Shown: positions 20,420 through 31,156 of the stretch, piece by piece
Position numbering within the stretch: the first letter of the stretch is position 1
Layout of the letters: the number at the start of each line of letters is the position of its first letter
From: Bedellia somnulentella
Lineage: Eukaryota; Arthropoda; Insecta; Lepidoptera; Bedelliidae
Direction of reading: 5' to 3'
DNA: 64,000 bases
Assembly: GCA_963576735.1 (NCBI GenBank)
Contig: OY755187.1
Location: 15,376,001 to 15,440,000, forward strand
The notes under the pieces: generated by a model
Seen by the model: only the letters and a program-made list of their open reading frames with translations
Database searches by the model: none
Told to the model about the DNA's origin: nothing
Translations under genes and position numbers: made by a program

Positions 20420-21223
20420 CTAGTGGATCGTCCCAGCTTCGCACGGGTAGCGGTGTTTTTTTAAATATCTGAGGTTTCTTTCTTCAGTCACTGCTCAAGC
20501 ATTGTGGAATTCAGCGCAATGTTTTCAATTTATTAAATTTATAGCACTCCCTAAACAGTGTAGTTTGGTGATTTTAAATGCGCTTTTATGAACGGTTCAG
20601 TATTTCCGTTTAATAGCAAATTTTGGAATAAAACGCTATGAAGTATTTATAACAATCTACAAAATAAATCATTACGTGATGTAGGATGCAACTACTTGCG
20701 CCATCTAAAATTAGTAAAGATTTAGTTTTGATCACGGGCGCGATGGCTTATTTTATGTATAATTTCGGTGTTTGTCTACCGATTTCTATGATTCTTTTTT
20801 TATTGAATAGGTAATAATGTTACCTTTTTTAAATTTGGGATGAGTGAGAGGTTTACAAACGTAAGAGTAAACAAATATAATCAGAATGATCCGAACTGCT
20901 AAGCTATCAGGAATTACACGTGTTATTGTGAGTCAACCGTAAAAGATAGACATAAACTGTTGAGGATTTTTTTTAGATAATTTAATGAAGAATATTTCCA
21001 TCACACATGATTTCTATGTAAGTTTAACCATTGAGGCTGCACACGCGACGGAAGCTTAAAAAATGGCGTAACTTCTCCCGTTTTCCCAAAATTTCCCAAA
21101 ATTCCCCTTTACTACTCTGCTGGAAAGTATACAAAAACCTGCGCAGGTGTATGAAGAATAATTGTACCAAGTTTCGTTAAAATCCGTCGAGTAGTTTTTG
21201 TTTCCATAAGGAACATACAAACC

Positions 21224-21277
<54 letters not shown>

Positions 21278-21396
21278 AATTTTACTGATTGCATTTTTGG
21301 CATCAGTATCGATCCCTAATCACGACCTGATGGTTATTTTGAAAATATATTTCATGTACAGAATTGACCTCTCTACAGATTTATTATAAGTATAGA
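20420..21396 (-). mobile_element. Helitron-like element family B, copy 1
   Basis: On the minus strand it begins TCTATACTTATAATAAATCT and ends CCCGTGCGAAGCTGGGACGA, then TCCACTAG. The host bases are A before and T after, the Helitron target. Length is 977 bp. It carries a (GACA)n/(CTGT)n array about 150 bp from its 5' end and no protein-coding gene, so it is non-autonomous. Two nearly identical copies lie at 30815-32340. Confidence 0.75.
21223..21275. repeat. (GACA)n microsatellite in Helitron B
   Basis: About thirteen GACA units at the same place as in the other Helitron B copies. It gives rise to spurious CLSV-repeat frames. Confidence 0.9.
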
Positions 21397-21437
21397 TTTG
21401 CGACATCGGGTAAACGGTTTTTTGTGAAAGGTTCCGA

Positions 21438-21790
21438 ACCGTGATCGAACACTGTTTATTGTGCAAACGATAAGGGGTTGAATACCGAGTCAGGCCAACA
21501 CCACATTTTTTTTTCTAAAATACATGATTGGTTGATTTATCAATATATGGGCAAGCAGGTTTGGTTTCACGTACGGAGGTCTCGGGTTCGATCCCCGTGG
21601 GGTGGAAAATTTACAAATTTAATTTGTAAGATTTCACCCAGTCTGGAAGGATATTGCAGACTTGAATCACCTGATTATTCGAAAATTAAGATAATTCCGT
21701 GCTTCGGAGGTCACATTAAGCCTTCGGTCCCGGCTACTATTACGGTAGTAGTTGTTAGTCTGCCAACCCGCAATTCGGTATGCAAAGTTT
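21438..21790 (+). mobile_element. SINE1 head fused to SINE4 body
   Basis: 21438-21545 matches the SINE1 head region in degenerate form (AACCGTGATCGAACACTG, CAGGCCAACACCA). From about 21560 a SINE4 copy follows: GGTCTCGGGTTCGATCCCC, CTTGAATCACCTGATTATTC, GTGCTTCGGAGGTCACATTA. It stops at CCAACCCGCAATT, where the element normally continues to GGCCAGCG. Confidence 0.65.
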
Positions 21791-22140
21791 TACAAAAGTG
21801 GTGCTGATTGCGAAACCATTTCGAGATATTATGTTTTTAAAACATATTTTCTTGAAATTAAATCAAACAAAGCTAAGATGACCATTATTTCAACAAAAAA
21901 CTGTAACACTATTTGACCTTCAGCGTTATTTCAAAGACATTTGTTTTTGCGGTTTATTAATAAAATATCGAAAATCATAGGTTTTTTTAGTATAATATCC
22001 TAATAATTTCATTTGAGATCACAAATTCGTGAAATGTTTTGCAATCAGCAACATTTTAACTAAACATTTCGCTTTATTTGCATGCCGCTACGTGATATTA
22101 TTAGTAGGTTATTAGGCATTATTAGTGTATCATTATCATT
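21791..22140. other. AT-rich segment between two SINE4 halves
   Basis: No gene was recognised. It is bordered by a direct repeat of AATTCGGTATGCAAAGTTTT near 21772 and 22208, suggesting a rearrangement. Confidence 0.4.
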
Positions 22141-22206
22141 ATCCCACCAAGGGGCACGAGCCTACCCTATATAGGGCGAATTGGTCATAGTCCACCACGC
22201 TGGCCA
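22141..22206 (-). mobile_element. SINE4 3' end, inverted relative to its body
   Basis: On the minus strand it reads GGCCAGCGTGGTGGACTATG and then the CCCTATATAGGG and CCCCTTGGTGGG blocks, with a GAT-repeat tail. This is the missing 3' part of the SINE4 at 21560-21775 but in opposite orientation. Confidence 0.6.
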
Positions 22207-22354
22207 ATTCGGTATGCAAAGTTTTTTTTTGGTATTTATTAAATATTTTTATTCGATAGCAAACACGAAAATAAAAGACTAATTTGAATATTTTTCATTT
22301 AAAATGAGCAATTGCAAAGTTATGATTTTTTAAAGAGGCTGTGAGGATTGAGGA

Positions 22355-22412
22355 TAATTTATCAGAGTTGTTAACGGTGAGGGAAAACATCGTAAGGAAA
22401 CCCACATGGAAA
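22355..22412 (+). mobile_element. SINE1 fragment
   Basis: GTTGTTAACGGTGAGGGAAA and ATCGTAAGGAAACCCACATG match the middle of SINE1. Confidence 0.55.
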
Positions 22413-22454
22413 TTTGCCCCTGAAGAACTTCTCTTTCACATCTCCATGTGGAGG

Positions 22455-22585
22455 GTGCATACATACATACATATGCTCACGCGATTAGTTCCCATTGGGG
22501 TAGGTAGAGACTATTGACTGCCACTTTGCCACTTGCCAACTTTCTAGCTTTGTTGACATCCATCGATCTTTGGAGGGTATGTTTA
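22455..22585 (-). mobile_element. LINE-L 3' end
   Basis: The minus strand has the LINE-L tail (CCCCAATGGGAACTAATCGC, CATATGTATGTATG) and a degraded VNKA... coding end. Confidence 0.6.
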
Positions 22586-22839
22586 TAATTAGCAACTCCT
22601 ATGAAAAGAAATTTAATAAAATTACCGTAGTTTGCGTATAGGATACTAACAATGCCGGGAAATACATAAATTCATGTATATTATCAATGTTATGTGCATT
22701 GAATAGTGCCTTCACAGAGACTGTAAATGGCGCTAATGAATACTAATCTAAGTCCATGTAATTATTTATTAAAATACAACATTAGTATAACAGAACCGAT
22801 AAAATTGTTATTATTTTTGTATATTTTTCATTCGATTAT

Positions 22840-23249
22840 CAGAAAAGTTTGTAATGTGAGGTTATGTGATAGTATGAGGAATGACGTGATTCGTGAAAGG
22901 TGTGGTGTAAAAGATGATATTGTAAGAAAGATAGAAAAAGGAATGTTGAGATGGTTTGGGCATATAGAGAGGATGGATGACAGTAAATTGGTAAAAGAGA
23001 TCTATAGAGCCAATGTGGAAGGTAATGTTAGTAGAGGACGACCTCGGACGACACATTTTGATCAAATAGAAAATGTACTCAAAAAGGCAGGTGTCCGTAG
23101 TACGAAGAATAAAAGAGCATGTATGAAAAGATTGATGGATGTGAATGAAGCTAGAGAGGTTTGCCAGGATCGTACAAAGTGGCCATCGATAGTCTCTGCC
23201 TACCCCAATGGGAACTAACGGCGTGAGAATATGTATGTATGTATGTATG
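22840..23249 (+). pseudogene. LINE-L, 5'-truncated copy with target duplication
   Basis: Encodes the end of the LINE-L protein: a CNVRLCDSMRNDVIRERCG block, then IEKGMLRWFGHIERMDDSKL, EGNVSRGRPR, and KNKRACMKRLMDVNEARE before the stop near 23216. This region follows the polymerase in RTE/jockey-like LINEs. The 3' end has ACCCCAATGGGAACTAACGG and CGTGAGAATATGTATG repeats. TTCATTCGATTAT and TTCATTGGATTAT flank it (22827-22839 and 23250-23262), a 13-bp duplication with one difference. The polymerase domain is absent because of truncation. Confidence 0.82.
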
Positions 23250-23627
23250 TTCATTGGATTATGATAATAATAAGTTCATACTCTTGAAAAAATAATTATA
23301 ATTAGGAATCTATCACGCCGAAAAGGTTTCGCGGGTCGGCCTGTTTACTCATCGTGATTTGTTATCGTTTAATTTTTTAACCTGTCCTTTGACCCTAAAA
23401 AGAAAGCAGCATAAAGACATCCTGTGTGTTGTACGAAAAAAACACATAAAATTTAATGATGTATAATTTTCTTAAGCCACTGAAATAGGCGAAACCAATC
23501 ATCATTAATTTGCATAAATTAATTTTGATAACATCACTCACACGAGTATTTGTGGTGATATGAATTTGAAACCATTTCATTGTCTTCATTGCTTACGACA
23601 TCTTTAGTTGATAAACACTGTATTTAT

Positions 23628-23952
23628 AGCAACCGTGATAGCCCAGTGGGTAGAAAATTCGGTTATCGTGCAAACGACTAGTGTTCAAATCCTGGGTCGG
23701 GCCTACAACAATTTGTCTTTTCTAAAGACATATGTGTGGTTAATTTATCATGGTTGTTAACGGTGAGGGAAAACATCGTGAGGAAACCCACATGGCTGAG
23801 TTGTACTTAGTCATGTGACAGTGTATTCGTACAAAAACGGCGATAGGCCTGCCCCCTATCACGTGAGTACACTGTCCATGCAAAACGTGGGTACTCTGAA
23901 CACCGGGTGACTAAGTCACGTGATGATCAGAAGTTGATGTTTATGTTATGTT
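23628..23952 (+). mobile_element. SINE1 copy
   Basis: A full head (CCGTGATAGCCCAGTGGGTA) and body, with a deletion just before the tail (GTGATGATCAGAAGTTGATG) that removes the CCCCTTCGGGG hairpin. It sits between two diverged copies of a ~65-bp sequence beginning GAATTTG and ending ACTGTATTT. Confidence 0.82.
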
Positions 23953-24039
23953 ATGAATTTGGTACCATTTCATAGGCTTCACTGCTAGTGGCACCTTCAG
24001 TTTATAATCACTGTATTTCAACCAATTCATACAAAATTA

Positions 24040-24267
24040 CATACATACATACATATACTCACGGCTATAAATCCCTTACCGGGGAAGCCAGAGCTTTGTA
24101 ATGGGAAATTCCACAGCCACTTTTGGAAGTTGATTTGGGAAAAGATGGTAATAATAAATGTTTTTGGTGGCGGGTCTCCCACCACATCGCCCAAAAATCA
24201 CTTAAAAACCCCGTATACCCTTAGTCGCCTCTTACGATCACCCACGGGTAGAAATGGGGTAGTGTTA
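24040..24267 (-). mobile_element. F1 SINE with 11-bp target duplication
   Basis: A minus-strand F1 with CATAC repeats at its 3' end. ATACAAAATTA flanks both sides (24029-24039 and 24268-24278). This is direct evidence that F1 moves by target-primed insertion. Confidence 0.88.
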
Positions 24268-24415
24268 ATACAAAATTATCATGAATTATTGACGTGATAT
24301 CGTTATTAAATGTATAAATGGCGGTTACATACACAAAAAAGAGTCACATTGTACGAGCAATAACGCAGACCGACCAATAACACAAGCTCTTCAAGTCGAG
24401 AACGATTATTAGCAT

Positions 24416-24660
24416 TCGTAGCTTAGAATAGTACTACCCAGCTTCTTCCCATGGGTGTACGTAAGAGGCGACAAAGGGTATATGGGGCTTTTTAATTGAT
24501 TTGGGCGATGCGGTTGGAGCCCATCGGCAACAACCATTATTTTACAATCTTTTCCCCCTTTTACTTCCAAAAGCGGCTGAGGTATTTCTAATTCCTAAGT
24601 TCTGGCTACCTCTTCTAGGGATTTACAGCCGTGAGTATATGTATGTGTATGTATGTTTGT
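24416..24660 (+). mobile_element. F1 SINE copy
   Basis: TAGCTTAGAATAGTACTACC to ACAGCCGTGAGTATATGTAT with GTAT repeats; the body is well preserved. Confidence 0.8.
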
Positions 24661-24769
24661 ATCTCTTCTACCCATATTAACATTTATTTCTAACTCGCTC
24701 GCGCGCAACGTTTACTCGGATTTTAACATTTTGAAATGTATAGAACAATATTTATTATAATATTATGTA

Positions 24770-25137
24770 ACCGTGATAGCCCAGTGGGTAGAACACTCGG
24801 TTATCGTGCAAACGACTAGTGTTCAAATCCTGGGTCGGGCCTACACCAATTTGTCTTTTCTAAAAGACATATGTGTGGTTAATTTATCATGGTTGTTAAC
24901 GGTGAGGGAAAACATCGTGAGGAAACCCACATGGCTGAGTTGTACTTAGTCATGTGACAGTGTATTTGTACAAAACGGCGATAGGCCTGCCCCCTATCAC
25001 GTGAGTACACTGTCCATGCAAAACGTGGGTACTCTGAACACCAGGTGAAAAAGTCACGTGATGTTCAGAAGTATTAGTACCTCTGCCAACCCCTTCGGGG
25101 ATATTCGGCGTGAACGTTTATATTATGTATGTTATGT
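24770..25137 (+). mobile_element. SINE1, full length
   Basis: A complete copy from the A box TAGCCCAGTGGG to ACCCCTTCGGGGATATTCGG, CGTGAACGTTTATATT. Very similar to the copies at 15425 and 23628, so the family was active fairly recently. Confidence 0.88.
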
Positions 25138-25188
25138 TAATATTTATTAATATTGGCACTTTCTAGTCGATGAAACCAATCACAACTA

Positions 25189-25359
25189 ATGGAGGTGTCG
25201 TTGGATTCATCGAATATCACCATGTATACTCATTTGTCAAAAATGACACAATTCGAATATTCGTTTCGTGCGAGCGAGAGAGAAATAAATTTCAGTAAGG
25301 GTTTAGAAGAGATACGTGTGCCTATTATCGTTCTCGATGTGGAGAGTAGACCCTTAGTT
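25189..25359 (+). other. Open frame of unknown meaning
   Basis: An ATG-initiated frame begins at 25189 (MEVSLDSSNITMYTHLSK) and runs into the adjacent MITE. A possible donor (GTAAGG) lies at 25293. No domain was recognised and it may be chance. Confidence 0.2.
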
Positions 25360-25489
25360 CTGCAGAACAAGCACGAGCCGTGTTTAAACTAGTTATCGCG
25401 TGAGATAAAGCAGCCATCTCTTACGCACTTACTTAGTATCGTATAACCGTGATTGTGTCGATAAAATAGCGCTCGTGCTTGCCCTTCTG
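25360..25489 (+). mobile_element. Short MITE (GGGCAAGCACGAGC termini), copy 2
   Basis: Left end CTGCAGAACAAGCACGAGC and right end GCTCGTGCTTGCCCTTCTG; interior as in copy 1 with a small deletion. TTCTG is seen on both sides and may be the target duplication. Confidence 0.75.
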
Positions 25490-26616
25490 TTGTTATTATA
25501 AGTATATAACTTAGCACGACTTAAATTTCGAAAGACAATTTTCTGCTGCTACCAAAACAGAGGAGGAAAGTGAAGTGGATGAATGACAATACTAAAAAAA
25601 AATCCTCATATCTGTCCGTATGTAATAGCAATTTATTTCCAAAACTATTGGACTACGTTGTTGAAATCGGAGGTATATGTAAACTGCAACAGGCTTTAAG
25701 ATATTAGGACCAAGTATTAAAAAAAGTAATTGGATCTCTCCATCTTCTATAAAAGGCCCTTTAAATCACATCGTGGTTTCTCATATTTGCTCAGAATTAA
25801 TAGCTTTTGTATTTGTCGTTATTTAGATAGATATTTAAGGATAGTCCCAATGCCACAGTAAGGGAAAGTCCCTTAAATATCACAGATAGCATGTTTTGCT
25901 GAAACAAGACTTCATTTTATTTTTAAAACTTAGTAAAGTTGCATTCATATATATATTTTTAAATGTGTGGAAAGAAAATCTGCGTCATAGGAGGAAAAGA
26001 ACCTTAATTACTGAAAGAAGAAATTATTTCGATTTAAAAAAACAAGTTGAATTGCATTTTAAATAATTTCATGGTGAAACCGGTAATCGAACCCGCTACA
26101 CGAGACAAAAAAATACTTTAAGTAGCTTTGTCATAGCAATCGAAAGACGTCAATGTGAGAATATTTTTTTTTGCAAATAACATAGTGTTAGAAACAAAAG
26201 GAAGTCCATTTTTTTATTTGATGTGAAATATTGATTAAAATAATAACATTTCTGTATGGGAATACAACTAATCTAAAATTATGCTATAGTGTTTTCAAAT
26301 TCTGTGTTTCATGTCAAGAAATAAAATATATCTGTTAAAAGAAGTGTCAATAAATTGTTTAAACATGTTTTAAAATTACTGACTAGGCAGAAGAACAAGG
26401 ATCTTAAACTATAATCAGGTGATAAAAGTAAAAAAAGTTAAAACGTTGAGGTTAAAAAATAAATAGTACGTGCCATAACTAGAACAAAAGAGTATTAAAA
26501 TTCCCTACTTATTGTTTCATTTGCATGCTTTCCAAATACTTTTGTTCACTTACACTATAAAATGGCTTCTAGGAACCATATTGAACAACTTTTATATTGC
26601 AGGTTTTATTTAACAG
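25490..26616. other. No gene recognised
   Basis: About 1.1 kb of AT-rich, apparently unique sequence. A short AAATKTEEESEVDE-like frame near 25550 is not supported further. Confidence 0.4.
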
Positions 26617-26759
26617 GAAAATATAAATGAAAATGAAAATGGGCAGCGAAAGGCAGATATGAATCCAATTCTAGAAAGCCTTAAAATTTTCGCAAAACTA
26701 GATAGTAATAAAGCTCTCGCTGATTTCAGCCATTTGGCCATTTGCCGTTTGGCCGAGAG
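26617..26759 (+). CDS. Candidate internal exon, function unknown
   Basis: A 143-bp open segment lies between an acceptor (TTATTTAACAG) and a donor (GAGAG|GTAAAT). Its frame reads ENINENENGQRK, then MNPILESLKIFAKLDSN and KALADFSHLAICRLAER. The composition looks coding and denser in G/C than the surroundings, but no partner exon could be joined to it and no family was recognised. It could be a host exon in a large intron-rich gene, or chance. Confidence 0.3.
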
Positions 26760-26784
26760 GTAAATGTTTTTCAACAACATACAC

Positions 26785-27018
26785 ACATATAATCACAGGT
26801 AAAGATTCCTACACAGGGTAGCCAGAAACTCGGAGTAATAAATTCTTTGGCCACTTTTGGATGTTGTGTGGGGAAAAGGTGGTAAAGTAAACGTTTTAAA
26901 CGTTTATGGTGATGGGTCTCCAACCGCATCGCTTAAAAATCACTAAATAAGGCTCAATGCCCTGCGTCGCCTTTTACGAGGACCCACGGAAAGGAATGGG
27001 GTAGTGCTATTCTAATTT
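26785..27018 (-). mobile_element. F1 SINE copy
   Basis: A diverged minus-strand F1 (TAATCACAGGTAAAGATTCC to GGGGTAGTGCTATTCTAA) with a small internal duplication AAACGTTTTAAACGTTTATG. Confidence 0.75.
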
Positions 27019-27039
27019 GAATGTTTTTGTTCATGAAAA

Positions 27040-27345
27040 CCTCATGTGGGTATTATTACTAATAAATAAATAATAAATAAAGGAAAACAAAAGAAAAGGT
27101 AGACAAGTGGCCTTCCGAATTTGTAAAACAATCGGAGGTAGGGAACGCAAACACTACTTAAAAGTGTAAAAGAAACATAGGATAGAAGAATTTCGCACTG
27201 GCAGCCATTGACACGGTAGCTCCATTGGCAGAGCGACGGGGGCGTATACCTGAGGTCGCGGGTTCGATTCCCGCCTGTGTCGAAATGTTTCTTTCCTTTA
27301 TTTATTCTTTGTTTATTAGTGCTAATCTAAGCCTCTAAGGTTATA
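27040..27345 (+). mobile_element. SINE3 copy with tRNA-like cloverleaf
   Basis: 27209-27284 can fold as a tRNA: acceptor GACACGG with CTGTGTC, D-arm GCTCCATTGGCAGAGC (weakened), T-arm GCGGGTTCGATTCCCGC. A 5' leader (AAGTGGCCTTCC, GGAGGTAGGGAACGCAAACA) and a 3' TTTCTTTCCTTTATTTATTC are shared with 37400-37615. A related leader and tail occur at 49477-49653. Conserved flanks mark it as a repeat and not a tRNA gene. Confidence 0.65.
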
Positions 27346-27467
27346 TTTTTGGTTCATTTTATTTTGATATCAAAAGGTAGAGTTTAAGTGGATAGAAAAG
27401 AAGTTTACGCATCTTGCTTAGGTGAGACCTTCAAAAACTCATTTGGCGTTCGGTGCAAATACTATTC

Positions 27468-27712
27468 TTCGTACATACAATCATACATATACTCACGGCT
27501 ATAAATCCTTAAAAGGGGTAGCCAGAGCTTCAGAATCAGAAAATTCTTCAGCCGCTTTTGAGAGTCAAGTTGGTAAAAGATTGTAAAATAAAGGTTGTTG
27601 GTGATGGGTCTCCAACAGCGTCCCACAAAAATCACTTATAAAGCCCCGATTAGTCGCCTTTTACAATGACTCATGGGATGAAATGGAGTATTTTTATTCT
27701 AACCTGACCCTA
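27468..27712 (-). mobile_element. F1 SINE copy
   Basis: CATACATATACTCACGGCTA to GGAGTATTTTTATTCTAACC on the minus strand. It is diverged and lacks part of the AATACCGTT block. Confidence 0.75.
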
Positions 27713-29320
27713 GACTGCATTTTTTCACATTCTTCGTATGTTAAATATTGTCATACAATAGGTCAAACGTGAGTATTTACACATTACAGCGGTAGTGGTA
27801 AGTTAGAATTCAGTTTAGCTATATTGACTAATACTTGTATCATATTGAACTGCTATGATAAAAATCATGAATAACCGTGATAGCTCAGTGGATAGAACAC
27901 CGCTTATCGTGCAGTCGATGAGAGTTCGAATCCCGGGTCGGGCCTACACTAATTTGACTTTTCTAAAGACATAAGAGTAGTTAATATATCATGGTTGTTA
28001 ACGGTGAAGTAAACCCACATGGCTGCGTTATATATTGTCATGTGACAGTTAATTCGTACAAAAAAACAAAAACAAAAACTTCAAATTAAAAACTAAACAG
28101 AAAAATTAAATATTATTATTTTTTATTTAAAAAAGAACCGCCTTCAAAAATCCAACTGAAAAGTATAAAATAATTTTTATTTATTTTATTATGTACAACT
28201 CTATTCAACTTCTTCTTTTTGAAGTCGGTGCCAAACCAATTTTCATGACAAAGAAGAACGAATATTAGTGGCCCGCCCAAGTTGAGTGAGTTCTCCACCC
28301 CATCAGCGTATGTCATCCTTATAAACCTTCCTTTTTAATCAATTAATAAAAAAAATCGCATCAAAATTCATTTCGTAGTTTTACAGATTAAAGTATACAT
28401 AAGGATGTCCCTATATCCCAGACAGGGAGAGAGAAAGCGACTTTGTTTTATACTATGTAGTGATTTAGATTCTCGATCGTCTTTTTACAGTGTTAGAAGT
28501 ATTGGTTGTGCCAACTCGGTTCATGCATGTCTCTGTCGAATTGTTAATTCCGTTAGTTTGAAATCTGATAATCTTACATAACCTAACCTAACGTTAGTTT
28601 ACTATCTCGCTATCTATCTAAAATTATAATTTACTAGTATTTACAGTTTTACGGTGACATGTATATTATGATAATTTCTCTGCGGAGTGCGACGCATGCA
28701 CACCAGGCTAAGCACCGCTCACTGTCCCCCAATTCCATCCTTTATAAAGCGACGTCGTTGCGAGCGGATGAAATTTCTTGATTTTTGAGCGCGATTGTGT
28801 TACCTACTGTTGTTGAGGCACTATCGATTGATTTATTATTCGGATGGTTTTCTCTATGTAGCAGGTTTCATTTTGGATTTGTCTGTTTGGCACCGACTTC
28901 AAAAAGAAGAAGTTGAATAGAGTTGTACATAATAAAATAAATAAAAATTATTTTATACTTTTCAGTTGGATTTTTGAAGGCGGTTCTTTTTTAAATAAAA
29001 AATAATAATATTTAATTTTTCTGTTTAGTTTTTAATTTGAAGTTTTTGTTTTTGTTTTTTATTTTATACTTTTTAGTGATAAGTTCTTAAATCACTCTGA
29101 GTTTTTTTAGTGAATTAGTGATAGTTTTTTAGAGATAAGTTTTACTGTCCGTTTATTTTATAGTTTTTTTAACAGGTAGTTATAATATTTGTTATTATGA
29201 CTTTAGCTTACTTGTTACTATTTTGTTTACCTGCGGGCCTAGATAGAAAATCAAAGGATGATTTAAGGAAAAGTCGCGTAAGGGAGAACGAAACACCCAT
29301 CGAAAAAAAAACAAAGACTT

Positions 29321-29459
29321 CAGCAGGGCAAGCACGAGCCGTATTTAAACTAGTTATCGCGTGGGATAAAGCAGCCATCTTCTACGCACTTACTTAGTAT
29401 TGTATACTGCCATCTCATTCTAACCGTTATCGTGTCGATAACTCGTGCTTGCCCTTCAG
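29321..29459 (+). mobile_element. Short MITE, copy 3 (inside composite A)
   Basis: CAGCAGGGCAAGCACGAGCC to ACTCGTGCTTGCCCTTCAG. The same MITE sits at the same place in composite B, so it inserted before the composite spread. TTCAG occurs on both sides. Confidence 0.8.
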
Positions 29460-29869
29460 AATGAGAGAGATCGTCAGCCTGCTGCTCTTGCTGCCGAAAC
29501 AGATGAGCAAAGAGAAGTTCACCTATCACAAATGCGAAGAAACACTCTTAAATATATGTAGCGTTGAGTCGTGTAAAATCCCTTGATGAGATGGCTTTAA
29601 GTGATATAGATTCAAAGAAATTACTTAACCATCCCCATGACGAAAGAGCCTTGATTGAAATTACCAGGATGAAAAACATGATGTTGCATTATATATTTTT
29701 TTCTTCAATATAATTAAGAGTAATTTATTCATGTTTTATATACTTTTTCGTTTAATAATTTAGTAACTCTGTTTATTACTAATAAAAAACTTTATTAACA
29801 TATATTGATAAATCTCTGTCTAGTATTGATAATTTTACATACTTATATTTCAAACTAAGAAACCTCCTT

Positions 29870-30612
29870 TTTTTCGAGTCGGTTAAAGAACTTAAACCCT
29901 CTCCTGAATGTAATAACATAAACTGATAACTCTTTGTCTAATAATAACTAAGAACCTTCAAACTTACATACATACTTATAGGTGAAACTCAGAAACTCCT
30001 TTTTTGAGACGGTTAGATCACTAAAACCTTGTCCTGAAAGTAACAAGTAGTTTTCTGAAAATCGCATCCAAATAGCTTAAGCGAAACGCGAGATAATCGC
30101 CGACCAACATACATACATGCAGGTCAAACACAGAACCTCCTTTCTTTTAGAGTCGGTTAAATCACTTAACCCATCTTCTAAATGTACCGAATACTTTTCT
30201 GAAAACCGCATCCAAATAGCTTAAGCCAAACGTGAGATAATCGCGGACCAACAGACATACATACAGGTCAAACACAGAACCTCCTTTCTTTTTTTGGTCG
30301 GTTAAGGCACTAAAACCTTCTCCTAAATGTAACGAATACTTTTCTGAAAACCGCATCCAAATAGCTTAAGCCAAACGTGAGATAATCGCGGACCAACAGA
30401 CATACATACAGGTCAAACACAGAACCTCCTTCCTTTTTTTGGTCGGTTAAGGTACTAAAACCTTCTCCTAAATGTAACGAATACTGTTCTGAAAACCGCA
30501 TCCAAATAGCTTAAGCCAAACTCGAGATAATCGCGGACAATTATACATACATACATACATACATACATACAAACAATCGAACTGAGAACCACCTTTTTTG
30601 AAGTCGGTTAAA
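29870..30612 (-). repeat. 145-bp tandem repeat array in composite A
   Basis: Units recur about every 145 bp (TTTGGATGCGGTTTTC near 30075, 30215, 30360 and 30505 in complement). Each has GGAGGTTCTGTGTTTGACC, a GTATGTATG run and CGCGATTATCTCACGTTTGG. Open frames in the array are by-products of the repeat. Confidence 0.85.
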
Positions 30613-30814
30613 AACGGTAATAGCCCTATCACGTGAGTACTCTGTCCAAGCAAAACGGGAGGACTCTGAACACCAGGCGACCATGTCACGTGATGTTCAT
30701 AAGTATTAGTACGTCTACCAACCCTTGCGGGGATATACGGCGTAAAAGTTTGAGTTTCAGTTGAGTTGATCAATACATACACTATTCCTGATATTACGAT
30801 AACTTTATTTTTAA

Positions 30815-31118
30815 CTAGTGGATCCGCCCAGCTTCGCACGGGTAGCGTAGTTATAAAAATATCCGTGAAAAATCAATTAAATTTCTCAAAGTATCTTTGT
30901 GAAATAAGCTAAGCTAAACTATCAGCAGTTACACGTGTTATTGAGCGTCAACCATAAAAGATAGATATATGCTGTTGAAGTATTTTTATAACAATTTTAT
31001 CTATACTTATAATAAATCTGTAGAGAGGTCAATTCTGTACATGAAATATATTTTCAAAATAACTATCAGGTTGTGATTAGGGATCGATACTGATGCCAAA
31101 AATGCAATCAGTAAAATT

Positions 31119-31156
<38 letters not shown>

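Larger units (their letters stand above)
28054..30612 (-). mobile_element. Composite 2.5 kb repeat, copy A
   Basis: It is inserted in a SINE1 and is the reverse complement of copy B (34600-37070) along its whole length. On the minus strand it starts AACCGACTTCAAAAAAGG, has four to five 145-bp tandem units, a middle part with MITE copy 3, and a ~1 kb foldback module with ~185-bp inverted arms (28054-28235 and 28890-29081). Near 29461 a short frame NERDRQPAALAAETDEQREV recalls the low-complexity N-terminal region of some Helitron-associated proteins, but no replicase, helicase or transposase is present. The class is unresolved. Confidence 0.6.
27873..30765 (+). mobile_element. SINE1 split by composite element A
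   Basis: The head and first half (CCGTGATAGCTCAGTGGATA to CAGTTAATTCGTACAAAAA) occupy 27873-28053. The second half (AGCCCTATCACGTGAGTACT to AACCCTTGCGGGGATATACG) resumes at 30613. The intervening 2.56 kb is a single later insertion. Confidence 0.82.

Noticed and set aside
29870..30612. CRISPR-like look of regularly spaced repeats
   Set aside because: Units are contiguous 145-bp tandem repeats without short repeats and variable spacers, and the genome is eukaryotic.
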